A stretch of 64,000 nucleotides of DNA, taken from a virus. Within the stretch, counting starts at the first letter, position 1, and the number at the start of each line of letters is the position of its first letter. Below the pieces are notes generated by a model. That model saw only the letters and a list, made by a program, of their open reading frames with translations. It did not search any database and had not been told where the DNA came from. The DNA is taken from the IMG/VR virus record IMGVR_UViG_3300042090_001530, positions 62,001 through 126,000 of that record; one strand, written 5' to 3'. The translations under genes were made by a program, and so were the position numbers. Shown here in pieces: positions 31,533 through 39,303 of the stretch.

Positions 31533-32638
31533 TGCCTTTCTTCCACGTGGATGACGGCTTCCACGGCCACAAGAAGCTCGCGCGACTCGGAATCGAGGAC
31601 TTCCACGCCATCGCGCTCTGGACGGTCGCGGGGAGCTGGAGCTCCGACAACTTGGAAGACGGGTTCGTCCCCGACTACATCGCCGCGCGCATGCACCCGG
31701 ACTACAAGGAGTTCGCCAACGCGCTCGTCCGGGTCGGCCTCTGGGAAGTCGCCGAGAAGGGCGGCGAAGCCGGCTGGCAGTTCCACGACTGGACCGGCCC
31801 CGGCCGGAACCCCAGTGCCGAGCAGGTACACAAGGAGCGTGCGGCCAATGCCGAGCGTCAGCGGGAGTTCCGTTCGCGAGTAAAGGGCACGAAGCCGAAG
31901 GGTGAGGAGCCGCCGGAGCCGCCAGAACCCCAGGGCTGGGCGCCGCCGGATCCTCCGATGAATGACGGTGGCAGTAACGGCGTTACTGAGCCGTTAGTCA
32001 CGGACGGAGTGCGCGACCCCGTTCCGTTCCGTTCCGTTCCGTTCCGCTCCAACGAAGAAAACCCTTTTTCGTCGCCAACGGCTTCGCCGCCAGACGACGC
32101 CAACCTCGCAGCGGTCATTCCGCTCTTCCCCATGGACGAGCCCGCCGAGCCTGCGGCGGAACAGCCGACCGAGAAGAAGGCCAAGCCGAAGGCTGGCCGC
32201 AAGAAGATCTCTGACGCGCCGCGTCCGGACGTCGATGCTCTCTGCAACCGTCTCGTCGAACTCATGATCGCCAACGAGTGCAAGCCGCCCACGATCACCC
32301 AGGCCTGGCGAGACGAGACGCGCCGCATGCTCGACATCGACGGCCGCGACTTCAACAAGGCCATGGGCCTCCTCGAGTGGTCCCAGAAGCACTGGTTCTG
32401 GAAGCCCAACATCCACTCGATGAAGAAGTTCCGCGAAAAGTACGACCAGATGCGCCAGCAGGCAAACGCGGAATGGGAACGCGGCACGATCCCAGGCCAG
32501 CGCGCCAATTCGGATCTCGGGGGCGCCGCGCACATGGAGCGTTTCCGCACCCGGCAGGCCGAGCTTGCCGACGCTGGCACGACCGACCCCACCCAGCAGC
32601 CCGCCTTGGAGGTGTTCCCGTGGGACCGAACGAGCTAG
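31532..32638 (+). CDS. replisome organizer / initiator-like protein
   Basis: 368 residues from ATG 31532 (TGATG overlap). The N-terminal MPFFHVDDGFHGHKKLARL..AIALWTVAGSW..DGFVPDYIA matches the N-terminal wHTH domain common in phage replication proteins. A low-complexity linker (~120-220, including VPFRSVPFRS) follows. The C-terminal part (PTITQAWRDETRRMLDIDGRD....LEWSQKHWFWKPNIHSMKKFREKYDQM) is the DnaD/helicase-loader-type conserved tail. It probably opens the phage origin and recruits the helicase encoded two genes on. Confidence 0.8.
   Translation: MPFFHVDDGFHGHKKLARLGIEDFHAIALWTVAGSWSSDNLEDGFVPDYIAARMHPDYKEFANALVRVGLWEVAEKGGEAGWQFHDWTGPGRNPSAEQVHKERAANAERQREFRSRVKGTKPKGEEPPEPPEPQGWAPPDPPMNDGGSNGVTEPLVTDGVRDPVPFRSVPFRSNEENPFSSPTASPPDDANLAAVIPLFPMDEPAEPAAEQPTEKKAKPKAGRKKISDAPRPDVDALCNRLVELMIANECKPPTITQAWRDETRRMLDIDGRDFNKAMGLLEWSQKHWFWKPNIHSMKKFREKYDQMRQQANAEWERGTIPGQRANSDLGGAAHMERFRTRQAELADAGTTDPTQQPALEVFPWDRTS
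31974..31986. repeat. palindrome GTAACGGCGTTAC, possible origin element B
   Basis: Perfect palindrome around its central base, differing from the copy at 31486 only at that base. It is followed by TGAGCCGTTAGTCACGG, which again contains a TTAGT half-site. Embedded in the initiator gene, as the origin is in lambda O. Confidence 0.45.
32021..32045. repeat. pentanucleotide repeat (GTTCC)5
   Basis: Five perfect GTTCC units encode the PFRSVPFRS linker of the initiator. Slippage by one unit would shift the frame. Confidence 0.9.
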
Positions 32639-33036
32639 AGCAGATCACGCAAGGCATCAAGTCCCTGTGCCCGGCGCAGAAGTGGGACGAGTACACGCCC
32701 GACCTGTGGCTTCAAGTGCTGCGGAACGTGTCGTTCAAGGACGCGGCACTCGCTTTGGAGCGGCTCGGCGCCCGGCAGCCGTGGATCGGCGCATCGGACA
32801 TCGCGAACGAAGTGAAAGCGATCCGGCGGGCCCGGGCCGAGCGGTTCACGCCGATGCCGAACGACATCGAAGGCGTCGCGTTCGAAGACGAGTACCGGGT
32901 GCTGCGCGAAGCGGTCGCAGACGGCCGCATGACGCAGGCCGATGTCGCCGCGTACAACCGGTGGGGCGGCTCGCTGTTCCTCGAGCGGCAGCGGCACACG
33001 CTCGCCGCCGCACCTGTGCGGGGTGAGATCGCGTGA
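32620..33036 (+). CDS. helicase-loader-like small protein
   Basis: 138 residues from GTG 32620 (GGAGGTG upstream), overlapping the initiator gene by 19 bp and the DnaB gene by 4 bp. Helical: NELEQITQGIKSLCPAQKWDEYTPDLWLQVL, then WIGASDIANEVKAIRRARAERF. Small helical proteins between organizer and DnaB genes in actinophages are candidate loaders; the call rests on position and layout. Confidence 0.6.
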   Translation: MGPNELEQITQGIKSLCPAQKWDEYTPDLWLQVLRNVSFKDAALALERLGARQPWIGASDIANEVKAIRRARAERFTPMPNDIEGVAFEDEYRVLREAVADGRMTQADVAAYNRWGGSLFLERQRHTLAAAPVRGEIA

Positions 33037-34382
33037 ACGACTACGAGCGCGTCCCCCCGCAGGACGCGGCCGCGGAGATGGCGGTCCTCGGCGGCGTGCT
33101 GCTCTCGCGGACAGCACTCGAGGAGGTCACGGAGATCCTCGACGACGGCACGGACTTCTACCAGCCGAAGCACCAGCACGTGTACGACGCGGCCCTCGCC
33201 GTCTACGCCCGCGGCGAACCCGCCGACGCAGTCACGGTCTCGCGCGAACTCGAGCGGCGCGGAGAGATTACGCGCGCCGGCGGCCCGGTCTACTTGCACG
33301 ATCTCATGGAGTCGGTGCCGACCGCGGCCAACGCCGGGTACTACGCGGAGATCGTGCACGAGAAGGCCACGTTGCGCCGGGTCATCCAGGCCGGCACCCG
33401 CGTCACACAGATGGGCTACGAAACAGACGCCGACGACATCGGCGAGATCGTCGACCGCGCCCAGGCTGAAGTGTTCGCGCTCTCCCGGGACCGCGACAAG
33501 CAACTGGAATCGTCGAACAGCGACGAACTGGACGCGATGCTCGAGGAGATCGAGCACCCGACCGGGGAAGGCGTCCTGACGGGCCTCGCAGACCTCGACA
33601 CGCTCACCCACGGCCTACACCCCGGCCAGATGATCGTCGTCGCGGCTCGACCCGCCCTCGGGAAATCCACGCTGGCAACAGACTGGCACCGCCAGACGTC
33701 GATCAGACGCGGCGAGCACTCCGTCCTGTTCTCCCTCGAGATGGGCAAACGGGAGATGCTCAAGCGGATCCTGTCGGCCGAAGCCCGCATCCCCCTGCAC
33801 CATCTGAGCGGCGGCCAGATGGCAGACCGCGACTGGGACCGGGTCGCCGAACATCGGGGGCGGATCGGGTCTGCGCCACTGCACATCATCGACGACGAGT
33901 ACACGCTCAACGGCATCCGCACGAGGGCGCGCAGCATCGCCCGCAAGCACCCCGTGAAGCTGATCACCATCGACTACCTCCAGTTGATCAGTGGCGCGAG
34001 CAAGCGCAACGGCACGCGGCAGGAGGAAGTCTCCGAGATCTCCCGCAGTCTGAAGCTCCTCGCGAAGGAACTCGGCGTGCCGATCGTCGCGATCGCCCAG
34101 CTCAACCGTGGCCCGGAGCAGCGCACCGACAAGAAGCCGGTCATGTCCGACCTGCGCGAGTCCGGTTCGTTGGAGCAGGACGCCGATGTCGTCATCCTGA
34201 TCCACCGCGAGGACGCGTACGAGAAGGAAGGCCCGCGTAGCGGCGAGGCCGACTTGATCGTTGCGAAGCATCGCAACGGGCCGACCGCGATCGTGACTGC
34301 CGCGTTCCAAGGCCACTACAGCCGTTTCGTCGACATGGCCAAGCAGTGGTCACCCCACGACGCCGCTGGAGGCACCCGATGA
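33033..34382 (+). CDS. dnaB: replicative DNA helicase, DnaB family
   Basis: 449 residues from GTG 33033. DnaB N-terminal helical domain at ~5-105 (QDAAAEMAVLGGVLL..YQPKHQHVYDAALAVY). RecA-type motor with Walker A AARPALGKST (~204-213), Walker B ITIDYLQLISG (~311-321), QLNRGPEQR, LRESGSLEQDAD and the closing KHRNGPT with the arginine finger. It is a full-length hexameric 5'-3' helicase. GTGA-coupled to the loader-like gene. Confidence 0.95.
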   Translation: MNDYERVPPQDAAAEMAVLGGVLLSRTALEEVTEILDDGTDFYQPKHQHVYDAALAVYARGEPADAVTVSRELERRGEITRAGGPVYLHDLMESVPTAANAGYYAEIVHEKATLRRVIQAGTRVTQMGYETDADDIGEIVDRAQAEVFALSRDRDKQLESSNSDELDAMLEEIEHPTGEGVLTGLADLDTLTHGLHPGQMIVVAARPALGKSTLATDWHRQTSIRRGEHSVLFSLEMGKREMLKRILSAEARIPLHHLSGGQMADRDWDRVAEHRGRIGSAPLHIIDDEYTLNGIRTRARSIARKHPVKLITIDYLQLISGASKRNGTRQEEVSEISRSLKLLAKELGVPIVAIAQLNRGPEQRTDKKPVMSDLRESGSLEQDADVVILIHREDAYEKEGPRSGEADLIVAKHRNGPTAIVTAAFQGHYSRFVDMAKQWSPHDAAGGTR

Positions 34383-34459
34383 CCCCCGCCGCAGACCTGC
34401 GCCGCATCGCTGCCAGCGTCGCGGAACTCGACGAGTTCTACGGCGGGGAGCCGGCGTGA
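34379..34459 (+). CDS. possible 26-residue peptide
   Basis: ATGA-coupled to dnaB, giving MTPAADLRRIAASVAELDEF... and a stop. The overlap supports translation, but length alone does not. Confidence 0.3.
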   Translation: MTPAADLRRIAASVAELDEFYGGEPA

Positions 34460-34460
34460 A

Positions 34461-34527
34461 TGGTCTTGTGACCAGACCGAGCGCTCGCTCACCTCGCATA
34501 CCACACCGAAGTCCACAGCCTGTGGAC
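34461..34527. promoter_or_regulatory. palindrome cluster before the triple LuxR-like genes
   Basis: TGGTC-TTGT-GACCA (34461-34474), then GAGCGCTC near 34480, then GTCCACAG-C-CTGTGGAC (34511-34527) in the 98-bp gap. The last is a perfect 17-bp dyad, likely an operator. The gene start at 34558 has AAGGAG 7 bp upstream. Confidence 0.5.
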
Positions 34528-34557
34528 GACCGCCCGATAACCACCAAGGAGTAGCGA

Positions 34558-35478
34558 ATGCCTGATCAGACCGATACCACGCCCGACGCTGTCGAAGGAT
34601 CACGGTTTTCGGGTGGCTGTGGTGGCGCCGGATTCGGTGCCGGCGGACTTTGGCGGGGGTGCCGAGTGAGCGCCTCCGTATGGGCCGAGCCGCGCAGCGG
34701 CCCGCTGGGCCCCGTTGGCGCCCTCGGTGACTGCGGGGGAGCGGGAAGCGCCCTGAAGCCCGTGGCGCCCCTCGTGGTGCCCGCCGCGGCCACGCCCGGG
34801 TCCGACTCGCCGGAAGCCCCGTGGGCCGCCCTGGCGCCCGCGGCCGCCTTGTCCGGCCCCGGAGGCCACGGGCCCGCTACGGACGCCCAGGCGCCGCCCC
34901 GTGGCCCCCGCACGGCGTCTTCCCGCCCCGTCGACCGGCCCGCGACTCGCCCCCTGCGTCCCGCCGACGCCGCCCCGAACCTGACCCAGCGTGAGTGCGC
35001 CGTCCTGGACCTCGTGTCGTACGGCCTGGTCAACGCCGAGATCGGCGGGGAACTGTCGCTGTCGGAGGAACTGGTGCGGCGCGTGCTCGCCGACGTGCTC
35101 TCGAAGTTCGGGGTGGCGAGCCGCGCGGCCCTGGTCGGCGCCGGTTTCCGGCATGGGCCGCTGCGCCCGCGCGCGGCGTCGCCTGGCGCGGTGGGGCGTG
35201 CGGCGGGGTTGAGCCCGAGCCTGGCGGTGCTGGCCCCGTTGGTCGCGGAGGGTTTGACGGACGGGCAGATCGCGGCGCGGCTCTCCTCGGAGCCGGGTGT
35301 GCGGGTGACTGCGCGTGCGGCCCATTCGCGGATGCAGATCCTGCGGACGCGCCTGGGTGCGAGGTCCCGGGAGCATCTGGTCCGGCTGGCCGTGGAGTCC
35401 GGGCTGCTGGTGGTTTCGCCGGACGGTGCGCGGCTGGTGCTGGCCGCGGCGGCGCCAGGCTTCGGCGGTGCGCGATGA
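34558..35478 (+). CDS. double LuxR-type HTH protein, copy 1
   Basis: 306 residues. A Gly/Pro/Ala-rich N-terminus (~1-137) is followed by two LuxR-like HTH units: ~139-195 (LTQRECAVLDLVSYGLVNAEIGGEL..ELVRRVLADVLSKFGVASRAALV) and ~220-285 (LAPLVAEGLTDGQIAARL..RMQILRTRLGARSREHLV). LuxR/GerE domains bind DNA as dimers; two in one chain suggests a built-in dimer. No receiver or sensor domain. It is the first of three paralogues with 4-bp overlaps. Confidence 0.8.
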   Translation: MPDQTDTTPDAVEGSRFSGGCGGAGFGAGGLWRGCRVSASVWAEPRSGPLGPVGALGDCGGAGSALKPVAPLVVPAAATPGSDSPEAPWAALAPAAALSGPGGHGPATDAQAPPRGPRTASSRPVDRPATRPLRPADAAPNLTQRECAVLDLVSYGLVNAEIGGELSLSEELVRRVLADVLSKFGVASRAALVGAGFRHGPLRPRAASPGAVGRAAGLSPSLAVLAPLVAEGLTDGQIAARLSSEPGVRVTARAAHSRMQILRTRLGARSREHLVRLAVESGLLVVSPDGARLVLAAAAPGFGGAR

Positions 35479-36005
35479 CCACGGTCACGGTCACCGCTCG
35501 GCCCCGCAGGTCCGATCCGGGGTTCGCGGCCTTGGCGGTCAAGCCTCCGAGCGCCCGCGAGTCGCAGGTTCTGCGACTGATGTCGTACGGCCTGGGGAAT
35601 CGGCAGATTGCACGGACGCTGCGCGTTTCGGACCACACGGTCAAGACGTTTGTGTCGCGGATGCTGGCGAAGTTCGAGGCCGCCAACCGTGCCGCGTTGA
35701 TCGCGAACGGTTTCGCGCGGGGTGTGCTGGCGCCGCGCCCGCTGCACCCGGGCGTGATCGCGCCGCCGATCGACGGGCACCTCGCGGTCGTGCTGCTGCG
35801 GATCGCCCAAGGCAAGACGAACCGTGAGATCGCGGCCGAGCTCGGGATCGAGGAGCACCGGGCCGTGCGGGGTCTGCTCGGGTTCCTCGGGGTCACCGGG
35901 CGCGACGGCGCGGTGCGCATCGGGGTCGAGGCCGGGTACCTCGCGCCGTCGCCGGACGGGTCGCGCCTCGTGCTTGCACCCCCGGTAGCCGGGGGTGCGC
36001 TGTGA
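35475..36005 (+). CDS. double LuxR-type HTH protein, copy 2
   Basis: 176 residues. HTH 1 at ~26-80 (SARESQVLRLMSYGLGNRQIARTL..HTVKTFVSRMLAKFEAANRAALI) is the most canonical. HTH 2 at ~105-160 (VLLRIAQGKTNREIAAELG...FLGVTGRDGAVRIGVEAGYL) is shorter. Ends LAPSPDGSRLVLAPP, matching the LVVSPDGARLVLAAA end of copy 1, so the genes are duplicates. Confidence 0.8.
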   Translation: MTTVTVTARPRRSDPGFAALAVKPPSARESQVLRLMSYGLGNRQIARTLRVSDHTVKTFVSRMLAKFEAANRAALIANGFARGVLAPRPLHPGVIAPPIDGHLAVVLLRIAQGKTNREIAAELGIEEHRAVRGLLGFLGVTGRDGAVRIGVEAGYLAPSPDGSRLVLAPPVAGGAL

Positions 36006-36499
36006 CGGGCGCCTTGGAGGGCACCGCCGTACCCGCGGATGCGGATTCGCGCCTCGCGCGCCTGGCCGGCCGGCCGCTGACGGCCCGCGAGGTGCAGGTG
36101 CTGGATCGGGTGTCGCGCGGCTGGCCGCCGGCCCGGATCGCCCGGGAGTTGCGGATTTCGCCGTTCACCGTGGAGAGGCATGTGGAGCGGTTGCGCGCGA
36201 AGCTGGGTGTGTCGAATCGTGCCGGGCTGGTGGGTGAGGGTTTCCGCCTGGGGTTGCTGTCGCCGCAGCCGACGCGGCCGTTGGATCCGGCTTTGGCGGA
36301 GACCCTGCCGTTGATCGCTGCAGGTTTGAGTGACGGGGAGATAGCGGTCCTGGTTTTCCGTTCGTTGCACACGGTGCGTTCGAGGGTGCACCGTCTACTG
36401 CTTCTCTTGGGTGCTTCGAGCCGTCATGAGGCTGTTCGCGTGGCGGTTGAGGCCGGGTATCTGCGGCTTTCCCCGAATCGCGAGTGGGTGGTGTTGTGA
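36002..36499 (+). CDS. double LuxR-type HTH protein, copy 3
   Basis: 165 residues from GTG 36002. HTH 1 at ~26-80 (LTAREVQVLDRVSRGWPPARIARELRIS..ERHVERLRAKLGVSNRAGLV) and HTH 2 at ~103-155 (LPLIAAGLSDGEIAVLVF...LLLLGASSRHEAVRVAVEAGYL). Ends LRLSPNREWVVL, parallel to the other copies. GTGA-coupled to the next gene. Confidence 0.8.
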   Translation: MTGALEGTAVPADADSRLARLAGRPLTAREVQVLDRVSRGWPPARIARELRISPFTVERHVERLRAKLGVSNRAGLVGEGFRLGLLSPQPTRPLDPALAETLPLIAAGLSDGEIAVLVFRSLHTVRSRVHRLLLLLGASSRHEAVRVAVEAGYLRLSPNREWVVL

Positions 36500-36894
36500 C
36501 CGCGCCGCTCGAGCTGCGTGCGCCCGCCGACCGGCTGACTCTCGCGGGGCGCCTGCGTCGCCTTGCCGGGCACGCGCAGGCGGTGGCGGACGCGGGCGGC
36601 GCGGCGGAGTCCGGGTTCGCGGCGGCCGTGTTGGGCCAGCTCACTCCGGCCGTGGAGGACGCGGAGGTTCAGGCGCTCGATGTCGAGATGTTGCGCGCTC
36701 AGGCCGCTGACCGTGAGCGTGCGCGCGGCGGTCTGCAGGCGGTACGGCACGATCTCCGATTCCTGCTCGATCTGGTCGACGGCTTGGATTCGGAGACGGT
36801 CCGGAAACCGTGGCTGGTTGAGCGTTTGGCGGCCACGATCGGGCGCCTCGATGAATCTATGAATACGAAAGGAAAGAAGGCGACTGATGAATGA
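36496..36894 (+). CDS. helical hypothetical protein
   Basis: 132 residues from GTG 36496. Continuous helix (LAGRLRRLAGHAQAVADAGG; LGQLTPAVEDAEVQALDVEMLRAQ) with a basic end. Overlaps the next gene by 8 bp. Not recognised; co-transcription with the LuxR-like set suggests a partner. Confidence 0.55.
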   Translation: MTAPLELRAPADRLTLAGRLRRLAGHAQAVADAGGAAESGFAAAVLGQLTPAVEDAEVQALDVEMLRAQAADRERARGGLQAVRHDLRFLLDLVDGLDSETVRKPWLVERLAATIGRLDESMNTKGKKATDE

Positions 36895-37144
36895 TCCGAT
36901 TCGCGACCGGGCCGGGCGTGTGCTCGGGGGCCGGGCCCTGGCGGCCCGCGCCCGGCTGCTCGAGACGCTGTTCTACCTGTATTTCGAGGAGCTCGAGGAC
37001 GCGCTGGTCGTATTGGCGTCTCGCACTGCTGATGCGGGCGGCGAGTTCTCGGAGCATATGCAGGCGATTCTCGATCTGCTCACGATCGAGGGTTGGAAAC
37101 TTCCCGAGTTCCCTACTGAAACCGAGGAGGCTGTTGATGCCTGA
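36887..37144 (+). CDS. small hypothetical protein
   Basis: 85 residues from ATG 36887 (AAGGAAAGAAGG upstream). Helical and acidic with Phe/Tyr (LLETLFYLYFEELEDALVVLAS). Overlaps the next by 8 bp. Unknown. Confidence 0.5.
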   Translation: MNDPIRDRAGRVLGGRALAARARLLETLFYLYFEELEDALVVLASRTADAGGEFSEHMQAILDLLTIEGWKLPEFPTETEEAVDA

Positions 37145-37844
37145 CGAGGCGACCACGGCCCGGCCTGCGCGCCGGGTGACGTTGGTGCAGACCGGCTACC
37201 TGACGGCGCGCACCGGCGGCTGGTACGACTTCCACGCCCGGGCGGACGGCGGCGAGACGTGGTCGGTCCCGGAGTTCGCGGTGGACGAGGCGTCGGTGTG
37301 CGACGCCCCGCCGGAGACGTTGACGGCGGACGACTGGTCGGAGATCTGCGGGACACTCGCCGCATGCTTGGGGAAGGAGCGGATGCGGGCGCTGGTCGCC
37401 AGGTTCGAGACGGCGGTCGAGGAGGAGCAGCGTCCCGTGGCCACTGAGGCGACGGCCACGGCGCCGCCGGACCGCGAGCGCGACAACGTGTTCGCGCATC
37501 TGCTCGGCGAGTTGGAGAACGCGAAAGCGCGGCTGAGCATTGCCCGCGACGTCCTGGTCAAGGACGGCTATTTCACGGCCGACGAGGTGGGCGACGACAT
37601 CGCGCCGCGCTTGGGCGAGTGGCTTTCGCACCATCGCGCCCGCACGGAGTCCGCCGAGGCTCTCGTCGCACGGGTGCGTGAGGTCGCCGGCTCGTGGGAC
37701 GCCTACCGGTATGTCGCGATGGAGCGCGGGCTCGATGCGGACCCGGCGCACGCGGTCCGCAAGGCGGCGTTCCGGGAGGCGCGTGACGCGCTGACCGTGG
37801 TGCTGGGCGGCGCGACGACCGGCGGCACGGCGGTCGAACGGTGA
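37137..37844 (+). CDS. hypothetical protein
   Basis: 235 residues from ATG 37137 (GAGGAGG upstream). An N-terminal strand-rich part (RVTLVQTGYLTARTGGWYDFHARADGGETW) and a C-terminal helical part (LENAKARLSIARDVLVKDGYFTADEV). Not recognised. Confidence 0.55.
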   Translation: MPDEATTARPARRVTLVQTGYLTARTGGWYDFHARADGGETWSVPEFAVDEASVCDAPPETLTADDWSEICGTLAACLGKERMRALVARFETAVEEEQRPVATEATATAPPDRERDNVFAHLLGELENAKARLSIARDVLVKDGYFTADEVGDDIAPRLGEWLSHHRARTESAEALVARVREVAGSWDAYRYVAMERGLDADPAHAVRKAAFREARDALTVVLGGATTGGTAVER

Positions 37845-38227
37845 TGCCACGTGCCCTTCCGCTGTTCCTCGACACTGCGGCCGTGGGCCTGACCGTCGAG
37901 TATGCCGCCCGTTTCCATCGGCACGCCGCGGCCGTGAACCTCGCGCTGGCGTCGCTCGTGCTTGTCGTCTTCGTCGCCGCGATCCTCGCGCACTACGCCG
38001 AGCGGTGCGTACGCAACTTCGAGGCCTCGCACCCGGACGTGACCGGCGGGCTGCGCGCAGAGCCGCCGGAGCTTGACGGCGACGAACTCTGGTGCCGGAT
38101 CCTCGAGCGCTCCGCGACTGTCCCGGACATGCCGCGCGACGAGTTGATCCCGTGGCTCGTCGAGCACTCCGACACTCGGGTCGCCTTTCCCCACGACTTC
38201 GACCCAAGGACCCCGGCAGATGAATGA
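37841..38227 (+). CDS. membrane protein with cytoplasmic tail
   Basis: 128 residues from GTG 37841 (ATG 37844 is an alternative). One strong membrane helix at ~32-52 (VNLALASLVLVVFVAAILAHY) and an acidic C-terminal domain. Overlaps the next gene by 8 bp. Unknown. Confidence 0.55.
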   Translation: MMPRALPLFLDTAAVGLTVEYAARFHRHAAAVNLALASLVLVVFVAAILAHYAERCVRNFEASHPDVTGGLRAEPPELDGDELWCRILERSATVPDMPRDELIPWLVEHSDTRVAFPHDFDPRTPADE

Positions 38228-38555
38228 CGACCTGCGCGCCCGGATTCTCGAGGCGCTCGTTACAGCACCTTGCGCGGAAGGCCGCGACATTCCGGGAGAC
38301 GCCGCACGGTACGCGTCCAAGCCGCATCTGCGGCACGACCGGCACCACTTCCATGCGTTCTGCGCGCTGTGCAGCGGCGAGGCCGACACGCTCGCCGACG
38401 CGGTCATGGCCGTGCTCGACCAGTACGCGCGCCTGGTTCCGACATGTTCCGAATGCGGCGGCCGACCGAAGCGCGGCCTGGTCCAGTCCGAGGACGACCA
38501 GACGTGGCAGTGCGAAGGCTGCTATCGCGACCTCGCCGACGGTGGCGCCCGATGA
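38220..38555 (+). CDS. zinc-binding hypothetical protein
   Basis: 111 residues. FHAFCALCSGE and VPTCSECGGRPKRG..WQCEGCYRDL give three C-x2-C pairs, typical of phage zinc-ribbon proteins. ATGA-coupled to the next gene. Confidence 0.55.
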   Translation: MNDDLRARILEALVTAPCAEGRDIPGDAARYASKPHLRHDRHHFHAFCALCSGEADTLADAVMAVLDQYARLVPTCSECGGRPKRGLVQSEDDQTWQCEGCYRDLADGGAR

Positions 38556-38794
38556 CCATCGCCCACCTGTACGGCCTGTCCGGCACCTGCCTGCTCGGCA
38601 CCATCACCGTTCCCGGCGGCTGGCTGTGCGGTATCGACCGATGCCACGACTGCACGGACTGCCTCCACTGCCAGGCCGGCGACGAGTGTCCCGCAGGCGA
38701 CCATCGCAGGGTCGTGCACGGCTTCCAGCTCGAGCAGTTCCTCGCTGACCACAGCGGGGCCGCAGTCCTACTTCGAGCCGGGGCGGCCCAGTGA
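38552..38794 (+). CDS. small Cys-rich protein
   Basis: 80 residues with DRCHDCTDCLHCQAGDECPAGDH: six Cys and two His in ~25 residues, enough for two zinc ions. GTGA overlap with the interrupted gene that follows. Confidence 0.55.
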   Translation: MTIAHLYGLSGTCLLGTITVPGGWLCGIDRCHDCTDCLHCQAGDECPAGDHRRVVHGFQLEQFLADHSGAAVLLRAGAAQ

Positions 38795-38865
38795 CCGCGA
38801 AACGCTTCAGCCACCTGATGCCGCGCGGGTGCTCCGTCCTTCAGGGCGGGGGTGAAGCGCGACGC

Positions 38866-39282
38866 TTAAACGGGCCTGTTCTGCTGCTCGATGTACTGGC
38901 GCAGCACACTGATCGGCGCACCGCCGACGGACCCGGCGAAGTACGAGCCGGACCACAGCCGCTGCGCCCGCCAGTAGTGCCGAACGAGGTCGGGAAACTC
39001 CTGGCGCATCCGCCGCGAGGAGACGCCCTTGAGCGAGTTCACGAGTTTGGAGATCGCGACCTTCGGCGGGAAGTCGACCAGCAGGTGGACGTGGTTGTCC
39101 TCGCCGTTGAACTCGACCAGTTCGCACTCGAAGTCGGCGCACACGTCCCGCATGATCTCCTCCATGCGCCGCAGGTGCCGGTCCTGGAACACGGAATGCC
39201 GATACTTGGTCACGAAAACCAAGTGTGCGTGCAGCGCGAAAACACAGTGCCTGCCAGTGCGGATCTCGTCATACGAAGCCAT
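38866..39282 (-). CDS. tnpA: IS200-like Y1 transposase TnpA
   Basis: 138 residues. HUH motif H64-V-H66 (EDNHVHLLVDFPP) and catalytic tyrosine Y130 (VLRQYIEQQ), with the usual N-terminal HLVFVTKYRHSVF. It catalyses single-strand peel-and-paste transposition at the replication fork. Complete length for the family. Confidence 0.93.
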   Translation of the reverse strand: MASYDEIRTGRHCVFALHAHLVFVTKYRHSVFQDRHLRRMEEIMRDVCADFECELVEFNGEDNHVHLLVDFPPKVAISKLVNSLKGVSSRRMRQEFPDLVRHYWRAQRLWSGSYFAGSVGGAPISVLRQYIEQQNRPV

Positions 39283-39303
39283 GAAACCAAGTATGATGGA
39301 AGA

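Noticed and set aside
31532-32592. Long minus-strand frames opposite the initiator and neighbouring genes
   Set aside because: They show no domains or start signals and mirror a coding strand of high GC; they are antisense artefacts.
34511-34527. A DnaA box
   Set aside because: The dyad GTCCACAGCCTGTGGAC contains CCACA but not TTATCCACA, and it is a symmetric operator-like site.
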